NCBI RefSeq assembly: GCF_026991495.1
Contig: NZ_JALXBJ010000040.1
Coordinates: 1-61,399 of the forward strand
Direction of reading: 5' to 3'
Origin: Thermococcus sp.
GTDB taxonomy: Archaea; Methanobacteriota_B; Thermococci; Thermococcales; Thermococcaceae
Length of the DNA: 61,399 bases
A program made the position numbers and the translations under genes. This document shows positions 47,587-54,880 of this stretch, in pieces. The notes under the pieces were generated by a model. It did no database searches. It was not told where the DNA came from and was given only the letters and a program-made list of their open reading frames with translations. Each line of letters starts with the position of its first letter. The first letter of the stretch is position 1.

Positions 47587-48378
47587 ATGGTGGTTCAGGA
47601 TCATATAGTATTCACGGCGAAGCACAGGGAGTGGAAGGTTGGGGAGAAGATAATCTCCATGGACGACAACGAGAAAATAGCGCACTTCTTAGCGAGGGTC
47701 TCCAACACCGTGGTTGACAGGATTCCGTCCTACCTCACCGGTGTCATGAACGTGGCCGGGATAATGAGTTTGGCGGAGAGTACAGCCGGGGATGACCTCA
47801 TCCAGGCGGTGGTAAAGCTTAAGTCCCCCTCAATCCCAAAAAAACTTGGTCAAATGGTTTTCGAGGAGGACAAAAAGCTGAGGAAGCTTCTCATCGACGT
47901 TGCCAAGGCCCTTCTCGTGAGGGCGGTTCTCTCAAGGTTTGAGGACATCTCCTACCCAGAAGGGGTTATAAACGAACTTGGAATCGTACTCCCCTACACC
48001 GCCGACCACGTTAACTTCACGGCCAAACACGGAAGGTGGGTGGTCGTTAAGAGGCTGGTCATAGACGAGGCCACTCCGAAGGTTGACGTCGCCCGCCTGC
48101 TCGCGAGCATCAACGAGACGGTCACTTCCAAGCTCCCCGTCTACGCGGGGATAGACGTTGAAGGCATTGCCTCGATCTTTGCCGGCTTCAAGAGGGTCAG
48201 GAAATCGGAGGTACCCCTTGTGATGGAGCGCTACCTTCAGTTCCAGTCGGTTCCCTATGCCCCGAAGCCTTTTGAGCGGCACGCGAGGATATACGCACTC
48301 CAGAAGGCTATCGAAACCATCAGACTGCCCTTCCATGTTCCAGCGAAGAGCCTTGAGAAGTACCTCGAGAAGAAGTGA
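47587..48378 (+). CDS. DUF2666-like protein with internal duplication
   Basis: The 263-residue protein has two related halves: DHIVFTAKHREWKVGEK with SYLTGVMNVAGIMSL, and DHVNFTAKHGRWVVVKR with PVYAGIDVEGIASIF. This matches my recollection of DUF2666, an archaeal family without known function. The ATG at 47587 follows GGTGGGCGAG, and a TATA-like AAGCTAAAATAC lies about 35 bases upstream. It is soluble and helical and is followed after 12 bases by a JAMM-protease gene. Confidence 0.78.
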   Translation: MVVQDHIVFTAKHREWKVGEKIISMDDNEKIAHFLARVSNTVVDRIPSYLTGVMNVAGIMSLAESTAGDDLIQAVVKLKSPSIPKKLGQMVFEEDKKLRKLLIDVAKALLVRAVLSRFEDISYPEGVINELGIVLPYTADHVNFTAKHGRWVVVKRLVIDEATPKVDVARLLASINETVTSKLPVYAGIDVEGIASIFAGFKRVRKSEVPLVMERYLQFQSVPYAPKPFERHARIYALQKAIETIRLPFHVPAKSLEKYLEKK

Positions 48379-48390
48379 GCGGTGGGGGGA

Positions 48391-48759
48391 ATGAAGGTTC
48401 TGATACGAAAGGAGCTCTTAGACTACCTCATAGAGCTCGCCTGGGAGTTCTATCCAAACGAGTTCGCCGGTTTCCTCAGGGAAGTGGATGGGGTTTTCGA
48501 GGAGGTTCTGATCGCCCCTGAGGGGAAGTTTGGCTCTGGATCCGTTTACTTTAACCCATGGAGCCTTCCGCTCGACACGTCGATCAAGGGCACTGTCCAC
48601 TCCCATCCGAGCAACGTTCCATGGCCTTCAGAGGCTGACAGGTTCTTCTTCTCCAAGTTCGGCGGGGTTCACTTCATACTCGCCTACCCCTACTCCCCCG
48701 AGAACGTTTACGCATACTCCAGTGACGGAAGCCCGGTGGAGTTTGAAGTGGTTCAGTAG
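48391..48759 (+). CDS. JAMM/MPN+ metalloprotease (Mov34/PAD-1 domain)
   Basis: The 122-residue protein is a single MPN+ domain. The catalytic Glu is in PNEFAGFL and the zinc motif is HSHPSNVPWPSEAD, with both His and the Asp kept, so it should be an active peptidase. Archaeal JAMM proteins release ubiquitin-like SAMP modifiers, or process sulfur-carrier proteins. The start at 48391 follows GGTGGGGGG. The link with the preceding DUF2666-like gene is translational, which hints at a shared task. Confidence 0.92.
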   Translation: MKVLIRKELLDYLIELAWEFYPNEFAGFLREVDGVFEEVLIAPEGKFGSGSVYFNPWSLPLDTSIKGTVHSHPSNVPWPSEADRFFFSKFGGVHFILAYPYSPENVYAYSSDGSPVEFEVVQ

Positions 48760-48808
48760 CCCGAAAATTACTTAAATCTTTTTGGTCATCCTAATTCAGG
48801 TGAGATCT

Positions 48809-49246
48809 GTGAAAGTCACCAAGAGGGAGGAGGAGTATCTGGAGACCATGTATCTCCTTCACAGGGACAGGGGCATCATCAGGGTGAAGGATATAGCCAA
48901 GTCCCTTCGTGTAAAACCCCCCAGCGTCGTTGATGCCCTGAAAAAGCTCTCCGAAAAGGGCCTTGTGAAATACGAGAAGTACGACAGGATTCTGCTGACG
49001 GACGAGGGCTTGAAGATAGCCAAGGAGACTTACTCAAAACACCAGCTCCTGACCGAGTTCTTCGTGGACATCCTCGGGATCCCACCGGAGATAGCCGAGG
49101 AGGACGCCTGCCAGTTCGAGCATTACGTTCACCCCATGACTGTGGAGCGGATCAGGGAGTTCGCAGCTTTTATACAGGAGCAGTGTCCCTACGTGCTGAA
49201 GCAGTTCCTCAAGGAGAGGCTTGGAGGGGAAACCACCGATCCCTGA
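48809..49246 (+). CDS. DtxR/MntR-family metal-dependent regulator
   Basis: The 145-residue protein has the iron/manganese repressor layout: KREEEYLETMYLLHRDRGII, a winged helix (VKDIAKSLRVKPPSVVDALKKL, GLVKYEKYDRILLTDEG) and a dimerisation/metal domain (KHQLLTEFFVDILGIP, EEDACQFEHYVHPMTVERI). No SH3-like C-domain is attached. The GTG at 48809 follows AGGTGAGATC. It probably controls metal transporters, but no target is next to it. Confidence 0.92.
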   Translation: MKVTKREEEYLETMYLLHRDRGIIRVKDIAKSLRVKPPSVVDALKKLSEKGLVKYEKYDRILLTDEGLKIAKETYSKHQLLTEFFVDILGIPPEIAEEDACQFEHYVHPMTVERIREFAAFIQEQCPYVLKQFLKERLGGETTDP

Positions 49247-49328
49247 GTTCCAATAATGAACCTCATCGTTTATGCTCTACAAATTTATGGTTTATGTGTG
49301 CTTCCTTATAAAAACCTTTCGCGAGAAC

Positions 49329-49368
49329 CGAAAACTTTATAAGCAAAATCAGCGAAAAACTTAAAAGG
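49329..49368 (+). promoter_or_regulatory. Two tandem promoter-like boxes before gar1
   Basis: CGAAAACTTTATAAG at 49329..49343 and GCGAAAAACTTAAAAGG at 49352..49368 are similar BRE/TATA sequences 24 bases apart. The second is about 25 bases before the ATG and would give a nearly leaderless mRNA; the first gives a leader of about 25 bases. A third TTATAAAA occurs at 49306..49313. Confidence 0.5.
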
Positions 49369-49389
49369 AATGCCCTTTGGGGTGGGGCC

Positions 49390-49695
49390 ATGCGAAAGTT
49401 GGGAAGGGTTTCTCACTATGCAAAGCCAGGTTTCCTGATAGTCAGGACGAACTGGGTTCCCAGTATCAACGATAGGGTTGTGGATAAGGAACTCACTCTC
49501 ATTGGAGTCGTGAAGGATGTTTTTGGGCCCGTGAGAGCCCCGTACGTTGCCCTGAAACCACTCGTCAAGAACCCTGAGGAGTACGTCAACTCAATTCTCT
49601 ACGTGGACAGCCGGAGGGGGAAACACGAGGGCCGGAAGAAGGCCCGTGGCAGCGGTTCGAGGAGGAGGCGCCCCGCCCCCAAGAGGAGGGGGTGA
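49390..49695 (+). CDS. gar1: H/ACA RNP component Gar1
   Basis: The 101-residue protein is archaeal Gar1, which binds Cbf5 in the pseudouridine-guide RNP and helps substrate turnover. The beta-barrel core reads GRVSHYAKPGFLIVRT, LTLIGVVKDVFGPVRAPYVA and YVDSRR, followed by a basic Gly/Arg/Lys tail (RKKARGSGSRRRRPAPKRR). It ends three bases before the TFB start, and the two genes share a promoter. Confidence 0.96.
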   Translation: MRKLGRVSHYAKPGFLIVRTNWVPSINDRVVDKELTLIGVVKDVFGPVRAPYVALKPLVKNPEEYVNSILYVDSRRGKHEGRKKARGSGSRRRRPAPKRRG

Positions 49696-49698
49696 GGA

Positions 49699-50613
49699 GT
49701 GTTGGCTGATAAACTTGTGTGCCCCGTTTGCGGGTCGACCGAGTTCTTCTACGATAGGAGTAGGGGAGAGCTCGTCTGCAGGGTTTGCGGTTACGTAATC
49801 GAGGACAACATAATAGACGACGGGCCCGAGTGGCGTGCCTTCGATCCGGATCAGCGGGCCAAGCGCGCCAGAACCGGTGCGCCGATGACCCTGATGATAC
49901 ATGACAAGGGCCTTTCCACGGACATAGACTGGCGCGACAGGGACATCCACGGCAACCAGATAACCGGGATGTACAGAACAAAGATAAGAAGGCTGAGGAT
50001 GTGGCAGAGGAGGATGCGCATAAACGACGCCGCCGAGAGGAACCTTGCCTTTGCCCTCAGCGAGCTCGATAGGATGGCCGCTCAGATGAGGCTTCCAAAG
50101 AGGGTCAAGGAGGCCGCGGCCGCCCTTTACAGAAAGGCCGTCATGAAGAAGCTCATCCGGGGCAGGTCTATAGAGGGAATGGTCTCGGCTGCCCTCTACG
50201 CCGCCTGCAGGATGGAGGGCATCCCTCGGACTTTAGATGAGATAGCCAGGGTCTCAAAGGTCTCCAAAAAGGAGATAGGGAGGAGCTACCGCTTTATGGC
50301 GAGGGGTCTCAACCTTAACCTGCGTCCCACGAGCCCGGTGGACTACGTTGACCGCTTCGGGGACGCCCTAAACGTGAGCGCCAAGTCCAAAAAGCTCGCC
50401 AAGGACATACTCCATGAGGCTATCGGAAAGGGGATAACCAGCGGTAAGGGCCCAACGGGACTCGCAGCGGCCGCCCTCTACATAGCCTCCCTGCTCAACG
50501 GCGAGCGCAAGACCCAGAGAGAGGTAGCTGAGGTCGCCAACGTAACTGAGGTTACGGTGAGGAACCGCTACAAGGAGCTCGTAGACAAGCTCAACATAAA
50601 GGTTCCCATATGA
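49699..50613 (+). CDS. tfb: Transcription initiation factor TFB
   Basis: The 304-residue general factor recruits RNA polymerase to TBP-bound promoters. The zinc ribbon ([20 protein letters not shown]), the B-reader region ([19 protein letters not shown]) and two cyclin-like repeats ([39 protein letters not shown]) are complete, and the BRE-contacting helix [14 protein letters not shown] is present. The start is GTG 49699 or TTG 49702 right after GGTGAGGAG. Thermococcus has two TFB genes; the Gar1 neighbour suggests this is the TFB1 type. Confidence 0.96.
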   Translation: MLADKLVCPVCGSTEFFYDRSRGELVCRVCGYVIEDNIIDDGPEWRAFDPDQRAKRARTGAPMTLMIHDKGLSTDIDWRDRDIHGNQITGMYRTKIRRLRMWQRRMRINDAAERNLAFALSELDRMAAQMRLPKRVKEAAAALYRKAVMKKLIRGRSIEGMVSAALYAACRMEGIPRTLDEIARVSKVSKKEIGRSYRFMARGLNLNLRPTSPVDYVDRFGDALNVSAKSKKLAKDILHEAIGKGITSGKGPTGLAAAALYIASLLNGERKTQREVAEVANVTEVTVRNRYKELVDKLNIKVPI

Positions 50614-50622
50614 GGGGATACC

Positions 50623-51114
50623 TTGAAGCTGGCCGTGGTAAGCGACACCCACGTGGGGGACAGACTTCGATGCCTTCCGTCCCCTCTCCTTTCTTCCCTG
50701 GAAGCAGAAAAGCCCGACCTCATACTTCACGCCGGGGATGTGGCCTCGGCTGAGGCGCTTGAGGTTCTCGAGGACATAGCCCCGACGGTAGCAGTCCGGG
50801 GCAACGCGGACCGGCTTCACCTACCCGAGGAGGAGACAGTAGCCGCTGGCGACTTCAGAATAGGCATCATCCACGGCCACCAGCTCTTCTCCCTCAACGC
50901 CCAGTCCCTGACCCTGAAGGCGCTTGAGATGGGGGTTGACGTTCTGATCTTCGGCCACACCCACCGCTATTATTACGACTCGTACTCCCTCCACGGCCGG
51001 AGGGTTACCCTCCTCAACCCGGGCTCCCCGACCTTCCCGAGATTCGAGGGGCCGGGTTTTGCTGTGCTGAAGGTGGGGGGCGAAATCGAGGTCAGAAGGG
51101 TTCTCCTGTATTAA
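50623..51114 (+). CDS. YfcE/MJ0936-type metallophosphodiesterase
   Basis: The 163-residue protein is a calcineurin-like phosphoesterase. Metal ligands are in AVVSDTHVGD, LHAGDVAS, VRGNAD, IIHGHQLF and FGHTHRYYY. The family cleaves phosphodiesters such as cyclic nucleotides in vitro. The TTG start at 50623 follows GAGGGGATACC, nine bases after the TFB stop, so it rides on the gar1-tfb transcript. Confidence 0.92.
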   Translation: MKLAVVSDTHVGDRLRCLPSPLLSSLEAEKPDLILHAGDVASAEALEVLEDIAPTVAVRGNADRLHLPEEETVAAGDFRIGIIHGHQLFSLNAQSLTLKALEMGVDVLIFGHTHRYYYDSYSLHGRRVTLLNPGSPTFPRFEGPGFAVLKVGGEIEVRRVLLY

Positions 51115-51151
51115 TGAACTGAAGATTGAACGAGAAAATAAAAAATGGCCA

Positions 51152-51355
51152 TCATGCCTTGATGGCGAGTTTTATGTCCTCGGCCTTGACGGTCTTCCTG
51201 CCGGCGTGCTGGGCGAGGGCGACGGCCCTCTGGGCAATCTCTATGGCCTTCTCCTCAAGGTGCTCGGCGAGAACCTTCGCGGCTTCCTCGCTAACGCGGG
51301 CGGCGCCGGCCTTCCTTATCAACCTGTCAACTGGGGCAATTGGCAACTCAGCCAT
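51152..51355 (-). CDS. Archaeal histone
   Basis: The 67-residue histone-fold protein wraps DNA in extended hypernucleosome-like stacks. The sequence [20 protein letters not shown], then [18 protein letters not shown] and [16 protein letters not shown] is typical of the Thermococcales histones HpkA/HpkB. There is no tail, so acetylation as in eukaryotes is not expected at an N-terminal tail. The TATA box CTTTATATAG lies about 65 bases upstream on the minus strand. Confidence 0.97.
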   Translation of the reverse strand: MAELPIAPVDRLIRKAGAARVSEEAAKVLAEHLEEKAIEIAQRAVALAQHAGRKTVKAEDIKLAIKA

Positions 51356-51706
51356 TCACAACACCTCCATCCTTTTGTTTTGCAGGTATCTGCGTTTTGT
51401 TTTAAGAGCAAAGCCCTATATAAAGTTTTCGGAAAAGAAGGCTTTAGCGGCTGGTTTTTACCCAGTTTCCGCTTGACCACCGAGAACTGCCCACTACCCC
51501 GCCACCCCTACATGTTATACAAAAACAGTAACCCTTCAAGCGAGATTGAAAGGACCGCTTGGACTCCTCAGATGCCCCAACGGCCGGCGTTCCATCCTTG
51601 AAATTAGCGGACTTTACTGAATTTTAATGGGTGAAAATGGCCATTCCTTTCCAGCAGGGTTTTTATAGGGTAACGGTGAATCCTTTAGGCACCGGAGGTG
51701 ATTTAG
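51356..51706. promoter_or_regulatory. Divergent promoters of histone and RuBisCO genes
   Basis: The 351-base gap carries the histone promoter (minus strand, CGAAAACTTTATATAG, 51416..51431) and the RuBisCO promoter (plus strand, TTTTTATAG, 51660..51668) with GGAGGTG before its ATG. Between them I see no gene. CAAGCGAGATTGAAAGG at 51538..51554 ends like a Thermococcales CRISPR repeat but stands alone. The middle part may hold regulatory sites. Confidence 0.6.
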
Positions 51707-53041
51707 ATGGTTGAGAAGTTTGACAGGATATACGACTACTACGTCGATAAGGGCTATGAACCGAACAAAAAGAGGGATGTGGTGGCCGTTTTCCGCGTTA
51801 CCCCCGCGAAGGGCTACACGATTGAACAGGCTGCCGGTGCCGTAGCAGCGGAAAGCTCGACCGGAACCTGGACGACCCTCTATCCCTGGTACGAGAAGGA
51901 AAGATGGGAGGACATGTCGGCAAAGGCCTACGAATTCACGGACATGGGCGACGGCAGCTGGATCGTTAAGATAGCCTATCCCGAGCACATCTTCGAGGAG
52001 GGCAACATGCCGGGATTTCTCGCGAGTGTCGCCGGCAACGTCTTTGGAATGAAGCGCGTTGAATGGCTCCGCCTTGAGGACATCTACCTCCCTGAGAGGT
52101 TCCTGCGCAACTACCCCGGCCCGAACTTCGGTATCGATGGGGTCAGGAAGAAGCTCGAAATCTACGACAGGCCGCTCTACGGTGTCGTTCCCAAGCCGAA
52201 GGTCGGCTACTCCCCGGAGGAGCTCTACAAGCTCGCCCTCGACCTATACACCGGCGGAGCGGACTACATTAAAGACGACGAGAACCTCACGAGCCCCTGG
52301 TACAACCGCTTCGAGGAGCGCGTTAAGGTCGTCACCAAGGCCATGGAGAAGGCCGAGAACGAGACCGGAGAGAAGAAAACCTGGTTCGCCAACATCACCT
52401 CGCCAATACTCGAGATGGAGGAGAGGCTTGAACTCCTCGCCGATTACGGCGTTCCTCACGCGATGGTCGATGTGGTCGTCCTCGGGTGGGGCGTCCTCGA
52501 CTACATCCGCGAGCTTGCAGAGGACTACGGCATAGCTTTGCACGCCCACAGGGCCATGCACACCGCCTTCGCCCGCTACAAGTACCACGGCATCTCGATG
52601 TTCGTCTTAGCTAAGCTCTACCGCGTCATCGGCGTCGACCAGCTCCACGTTGGAACTGCCGGTGCAGGAAAGATGGAGGGCGAGAAGTGGGAGGTCGTTC
52701 AGTACAAGAGGATAATCACCGAGGACCACTACGTCCCGGACGAGAACGACGTCTATCACCTCGAGCAGAAGTTCTACCACATCAAGCCCGTCTTCCCGAC
52801 GAGCTCCGGCGGTCTGCACCCTGGCAACATCCAGCCCGTCATAGAGGCCCTTGGAAAGGACATAGTTTTACAGCTCGGCGGCGGAACGATGGGCCACCCG
52901 GACGGGCCGAAGGCCGGGGCGAAGGCGGTGAGGCAGGCGATAGACGCCATCATGCAGGGGGTTCCGCTCGACGAGTACGCGAAGAGCCACAGGGAGCTTG
53001 CCAGGGCTCTTGAGAAGTGGGGCCACGTCACACCGGTCTGA
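51707..53041 (+). CDS. rbcL: Ribulose-bisphosphate carboxylase, type III
   Basis: The 444-residue enzyme fixes CO2 on ribulose 1,5-bisphosphate made from AMP and other nucleotides, in the archaeal nucleoside-degradation pathway. The carbamylated Lys189 with Asp191 and Glu192 is in GGADYIKDDEN, the N-domain has AAESSTGTWTTLYPW, loop 6 is in VFPTSSGGLHPGN, and the phosphate-binding loop is LQLGGGTMGHPDG. Length and sequence match the decameric Thermococcus enzyme. The other pathway genes (AMP phosphorylase, ribose-1,5-bisphosphate isomerase) are not in this window. Confidence 0.98.
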   Translation: MVEKFDRIYDYYVDKGYEPNKKRDVVAVFRVTPAKGYTIEQAAGAVAAESSTGTWTTLYPWYEKERWEDMSAKAYEFTDMGDGSWIVKIAYPEHIFEEGNMPGFLASVAGNVFGMKRVEWLRLEDIYLPERFLRNYPGPNFGIDGVRKKLEIYDRPLYGVVPKPKVGYSPEELYKLALDLYTGGADYIKDDENLTSPWYNRFEERVKVVTKAMEKAENETGEKKTWFANITSPILEMEERLELLADYGVPHAMVDVVVLGWGVLDYIRELAEDYGIALHAHRAMHTAFARYKYHGISMFVLAKLYRVIGVDQLHVGTAGAGKMEGEKWEVVQYKRIITEDHYVPDENDVYHLEQKFYHIKPVFPTSSGGLHPGNIQPVIEALGKDIVLQLGGGTMGHPDGPKAGAKAVRQAIDAIMQGVPLDEYAKSHRELARALEKWGHVTPV

Positions 53042-53221
53042 TCAGCCGCTTATGTTTTTCCAGCTTTTGTTTACGTACTCGTTCAACTGGCTCGCGGAGC
53101 TGTTTATCATCTGGCCCGTCTGCTCCGCGACCTGTTTCACGTATTTTATGACAAGCGCTACCATCATTAGCGCTACGGTTATCATGAGCAGGTACTCCAC
53201 AGCGGCCTGGGCCCGCCTCAT
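53042..53221 (-). CDS. Class III signal-peptide pilin-like protein
   Basis: The 59-residue protein starts MRRAQAAVEYLLMITVALMM, with the QAAVEY type class III signal found in archaeal type IV pilin-like proteins, followed by one membrane helix and a short polar end (NSSASQLNEYVNKSWKN). It should be cut before the Gln by a prepilin peptidase and may form or join surface filaments. The ATG at 53221 follows GGTGAGGGG; more distant in-frame codons would hide the signal. Its stop touches the stop of rbcL, so the genes are convergent. Confidence 0.86.
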   Translation of the reverse strand: MRRAQAAVEYLLMITVALMMVALVIKYVKQVAEQTGQMINSSASQLNEYVNKSWKNISG

Positions 53222-53271
53222 TCCCCTCACCGTTATACCTTGCACTCCAATGGATTTAAAGCTTTGCAGGA

Positions 53272-54480
53272 TCAGTAGAGCATCACCTCAAAGCTGAGCT
53301 CGCTTAGAAGGTCCGCGAGAACCTCACCGTCCACGTAAGCGAGAAGGTGGTGGTTTCCGGCGGTGCCGTCTACGAAATCCCCTGCGTCTTCAACTTCAAG
53401 TTTTACCTGTGTCCTGCACCTGAACTCACTTTTTTCAACCCCTATCACCTTGACTCCGGCGACAACGGCCTTCCTCCCCCTTATCTTGAAGAGACTGGCC
53501 CTGCCCGGGGGAAGTTCAACCCCGACCCCAACTCCCTTACCGCTCTCGAAGTGGCTCCTGAGAACGTACCTGCCGAGCAGGGGGGCGGTGCAGTGGGCGA
53601 GAATCAGGTAGTTCCTTCCGTAGTCCGCCACGTTGCCCATGAAGGAGGGCTTTCCAAAGAACCTCCTCACTATCATCATTCCGAGGAGTGAGTTTAGCTC
53701 CCCCTCGCAGGCCGCCGGGATCCCGCGGGTGTTGAACATGGCCAGGGCGAGGCACGGCGTTCCTCCTATCTTGCCTATGAGGTCAAAGCAGCCGATGGTG
53801 AAGCCGTCGAGCTTGTAGTCTTTGAGAATCCGCTCTATCGCCACGTATACTCTCCCTGCAGTTGTGAGGTCCCTTTCAACTGGTTCCCTCACTCCCGCGG
53901 CCCTTTCCACGACCTCCCTCACAGCCTCAATGCCCTCTTCCTCACCGATTGATTCGTAGTACTCATAGAATTTCCTCAGGCTTATCCTGGTGTAGGGGAG
54001 CTCGAACCTCTCGTTTATCAGCCAGGGGGAAACCCTTCCGATGAGTCCAAGCCTCATCCTGAGGAAGCGGTTCCATGTTTCCATCTCGTCCTCGTAGCCT
54101 AAGAGCGCCGCCCTGAGCTCTTCGGGGCTTTTGACGAGACTTGATGGGATGAGCCTCTCTCTAAGGTACTCCCTCAGCTCTATCCCGGCGGCGAGCGAGT
54201 TGTTGTAAGGATCTCCAAAAATAATGATGGGCCTTCTAAAAACTCCGAATTCTTTGAGGGCGTTCTCAGTTCCCCCCGTTAGCGGGTACAGGAGGATCAT
54301 GTCCACTTTGCTGAAGTCCAGGGACTCCCTCGCCTCCCTAAAGTCGGCCTTCGTAGTTATGAAAAAACCGCCTTCGACGTCGTGCTCTTGGGCAAGGGAA
54401 CTGAGAAACCGTGAGGCCTTTCCCTCGAACTCCTTGGGGTTGGCCAGTTCGCTGACCCCAAAGATAACTCCAATCCTCAT
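53272..54480 (-). CDS. L-fucose/L-arabinose-isomerase-like protein
   Basis: The 402-residue protein resembles the fucose isomerase fold: an N-terminal Rossmann-like part (GVIFGVSELANPKEFEG, VDMILLYPLTGGTENALKEF, PIIIFGDPYNNSLAAG) and a later FTIGCFDLIGKIGGTPCLAL with GIPAACEGELNSLLGMMIV, the metal-site region. HCTAP and GNHHLLAYVDG near the end contain likely ligands. The true substrate is unknown; a role in sugar metabolism is inferred. The start at 54480 follows GAGGTGATTCA; open codons upstream would run through both tRNA genes. Confidence 0.8.
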   Translation of the reverse strand: MRIGVIFGVSELANPKEFEGKASRFLSSLAQEHDVEGGFFITTKADFREARESLDFSKVDMILLYPLTGGTENALKEFGVFRRPIIIFGDPYNNSLAAGIELREYLRERLIPSSLVKSPEELRAALLGYEDEMETWNRFLRMRLGLIGRVSPWLINERFELPYTRISLRKFYEYYESIGEEEGIEAVREVVERAAGVREPVERDLTTAGRVYVAIERILKDYKLDGFTIGCFDLIGKIGGTPCLALAMFNTRGIPAACEGELNSLLGMMIVRRFFGKPSFMGNVADYGRNYLILAHCTAPLLGRYVLRSHFESGKGVGVGVELPPGRASLFKIRGRKAVVAGVKVIGVEKSEFRCRTQVKLEVEDAGDFVDGTAGNHHLLAYVDGEVLADLLSELSFEVMLY

Positions 54481-54540
54481 TGAATCACCTCTACAACTGG
54501 GTATCTCCCCATAATTAATGTTGCGGTCCGGCACGGGAGA

Positions 54541-54554
54541 AAAATTTATAAATA
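54541..54554 (+). promoter_or_regulatory. tRNA promoter
   Basis: AAAATTTATAAATA is a strong archaeal TATA element about 25-30 bases before tRNA-Thr. No promoter fits into the nine bases between the two tRNAs, so both are read from this one. Confidence 0.65.
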
Positions 54555-54576
54555 CCGGATACCCCCTATCAACGAC

Positions 54577-54653
54577 GCCCCGGTGGCTCAGCCTGGTGGA
54601 GCGGCCGCTTGGTAAGCGGCAGGTCGCGGGTTCAAACCCCGCCCGGGGCTCCA
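54577..54653 (+). tRNA. tRNA-Thr (GGT)
   Basis: The cloverleaf is complete: acceptor GCCCCGG pairs with CCGGGGC, the anticodon stem GCCGC/GCGGC carries loop TTGGTAA with anticodon GGT, and the T loop is GTTCAAACC. The discriminator is T and CCA is encoded. No intron is visible. Confidence 0.97.
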
Positions 54654-54662
54654 AGTTCTTGT

Positions 54663-54740
<78 letters not shown>

Positions 54741-54880
54741 TCCAGCGATTCTTCTGAGAGATCTCCACCCCCCGCGGTTTCTTCGCCTGTGGTTCTTTAC
54801 GACACCTGTTGGAGAATTTATCCAAAAGCTTAAATATGGGACTCCCCTACTGCACTTGGACAAATAATCCGGTGGTGAAG

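Noticed and set aside
51534-51556. Possible CRISPR repeat, ending in GATTGAAAG
   Set aside because: Only one copy is present, it matches poorly in the 5' half, and there are no spacers.
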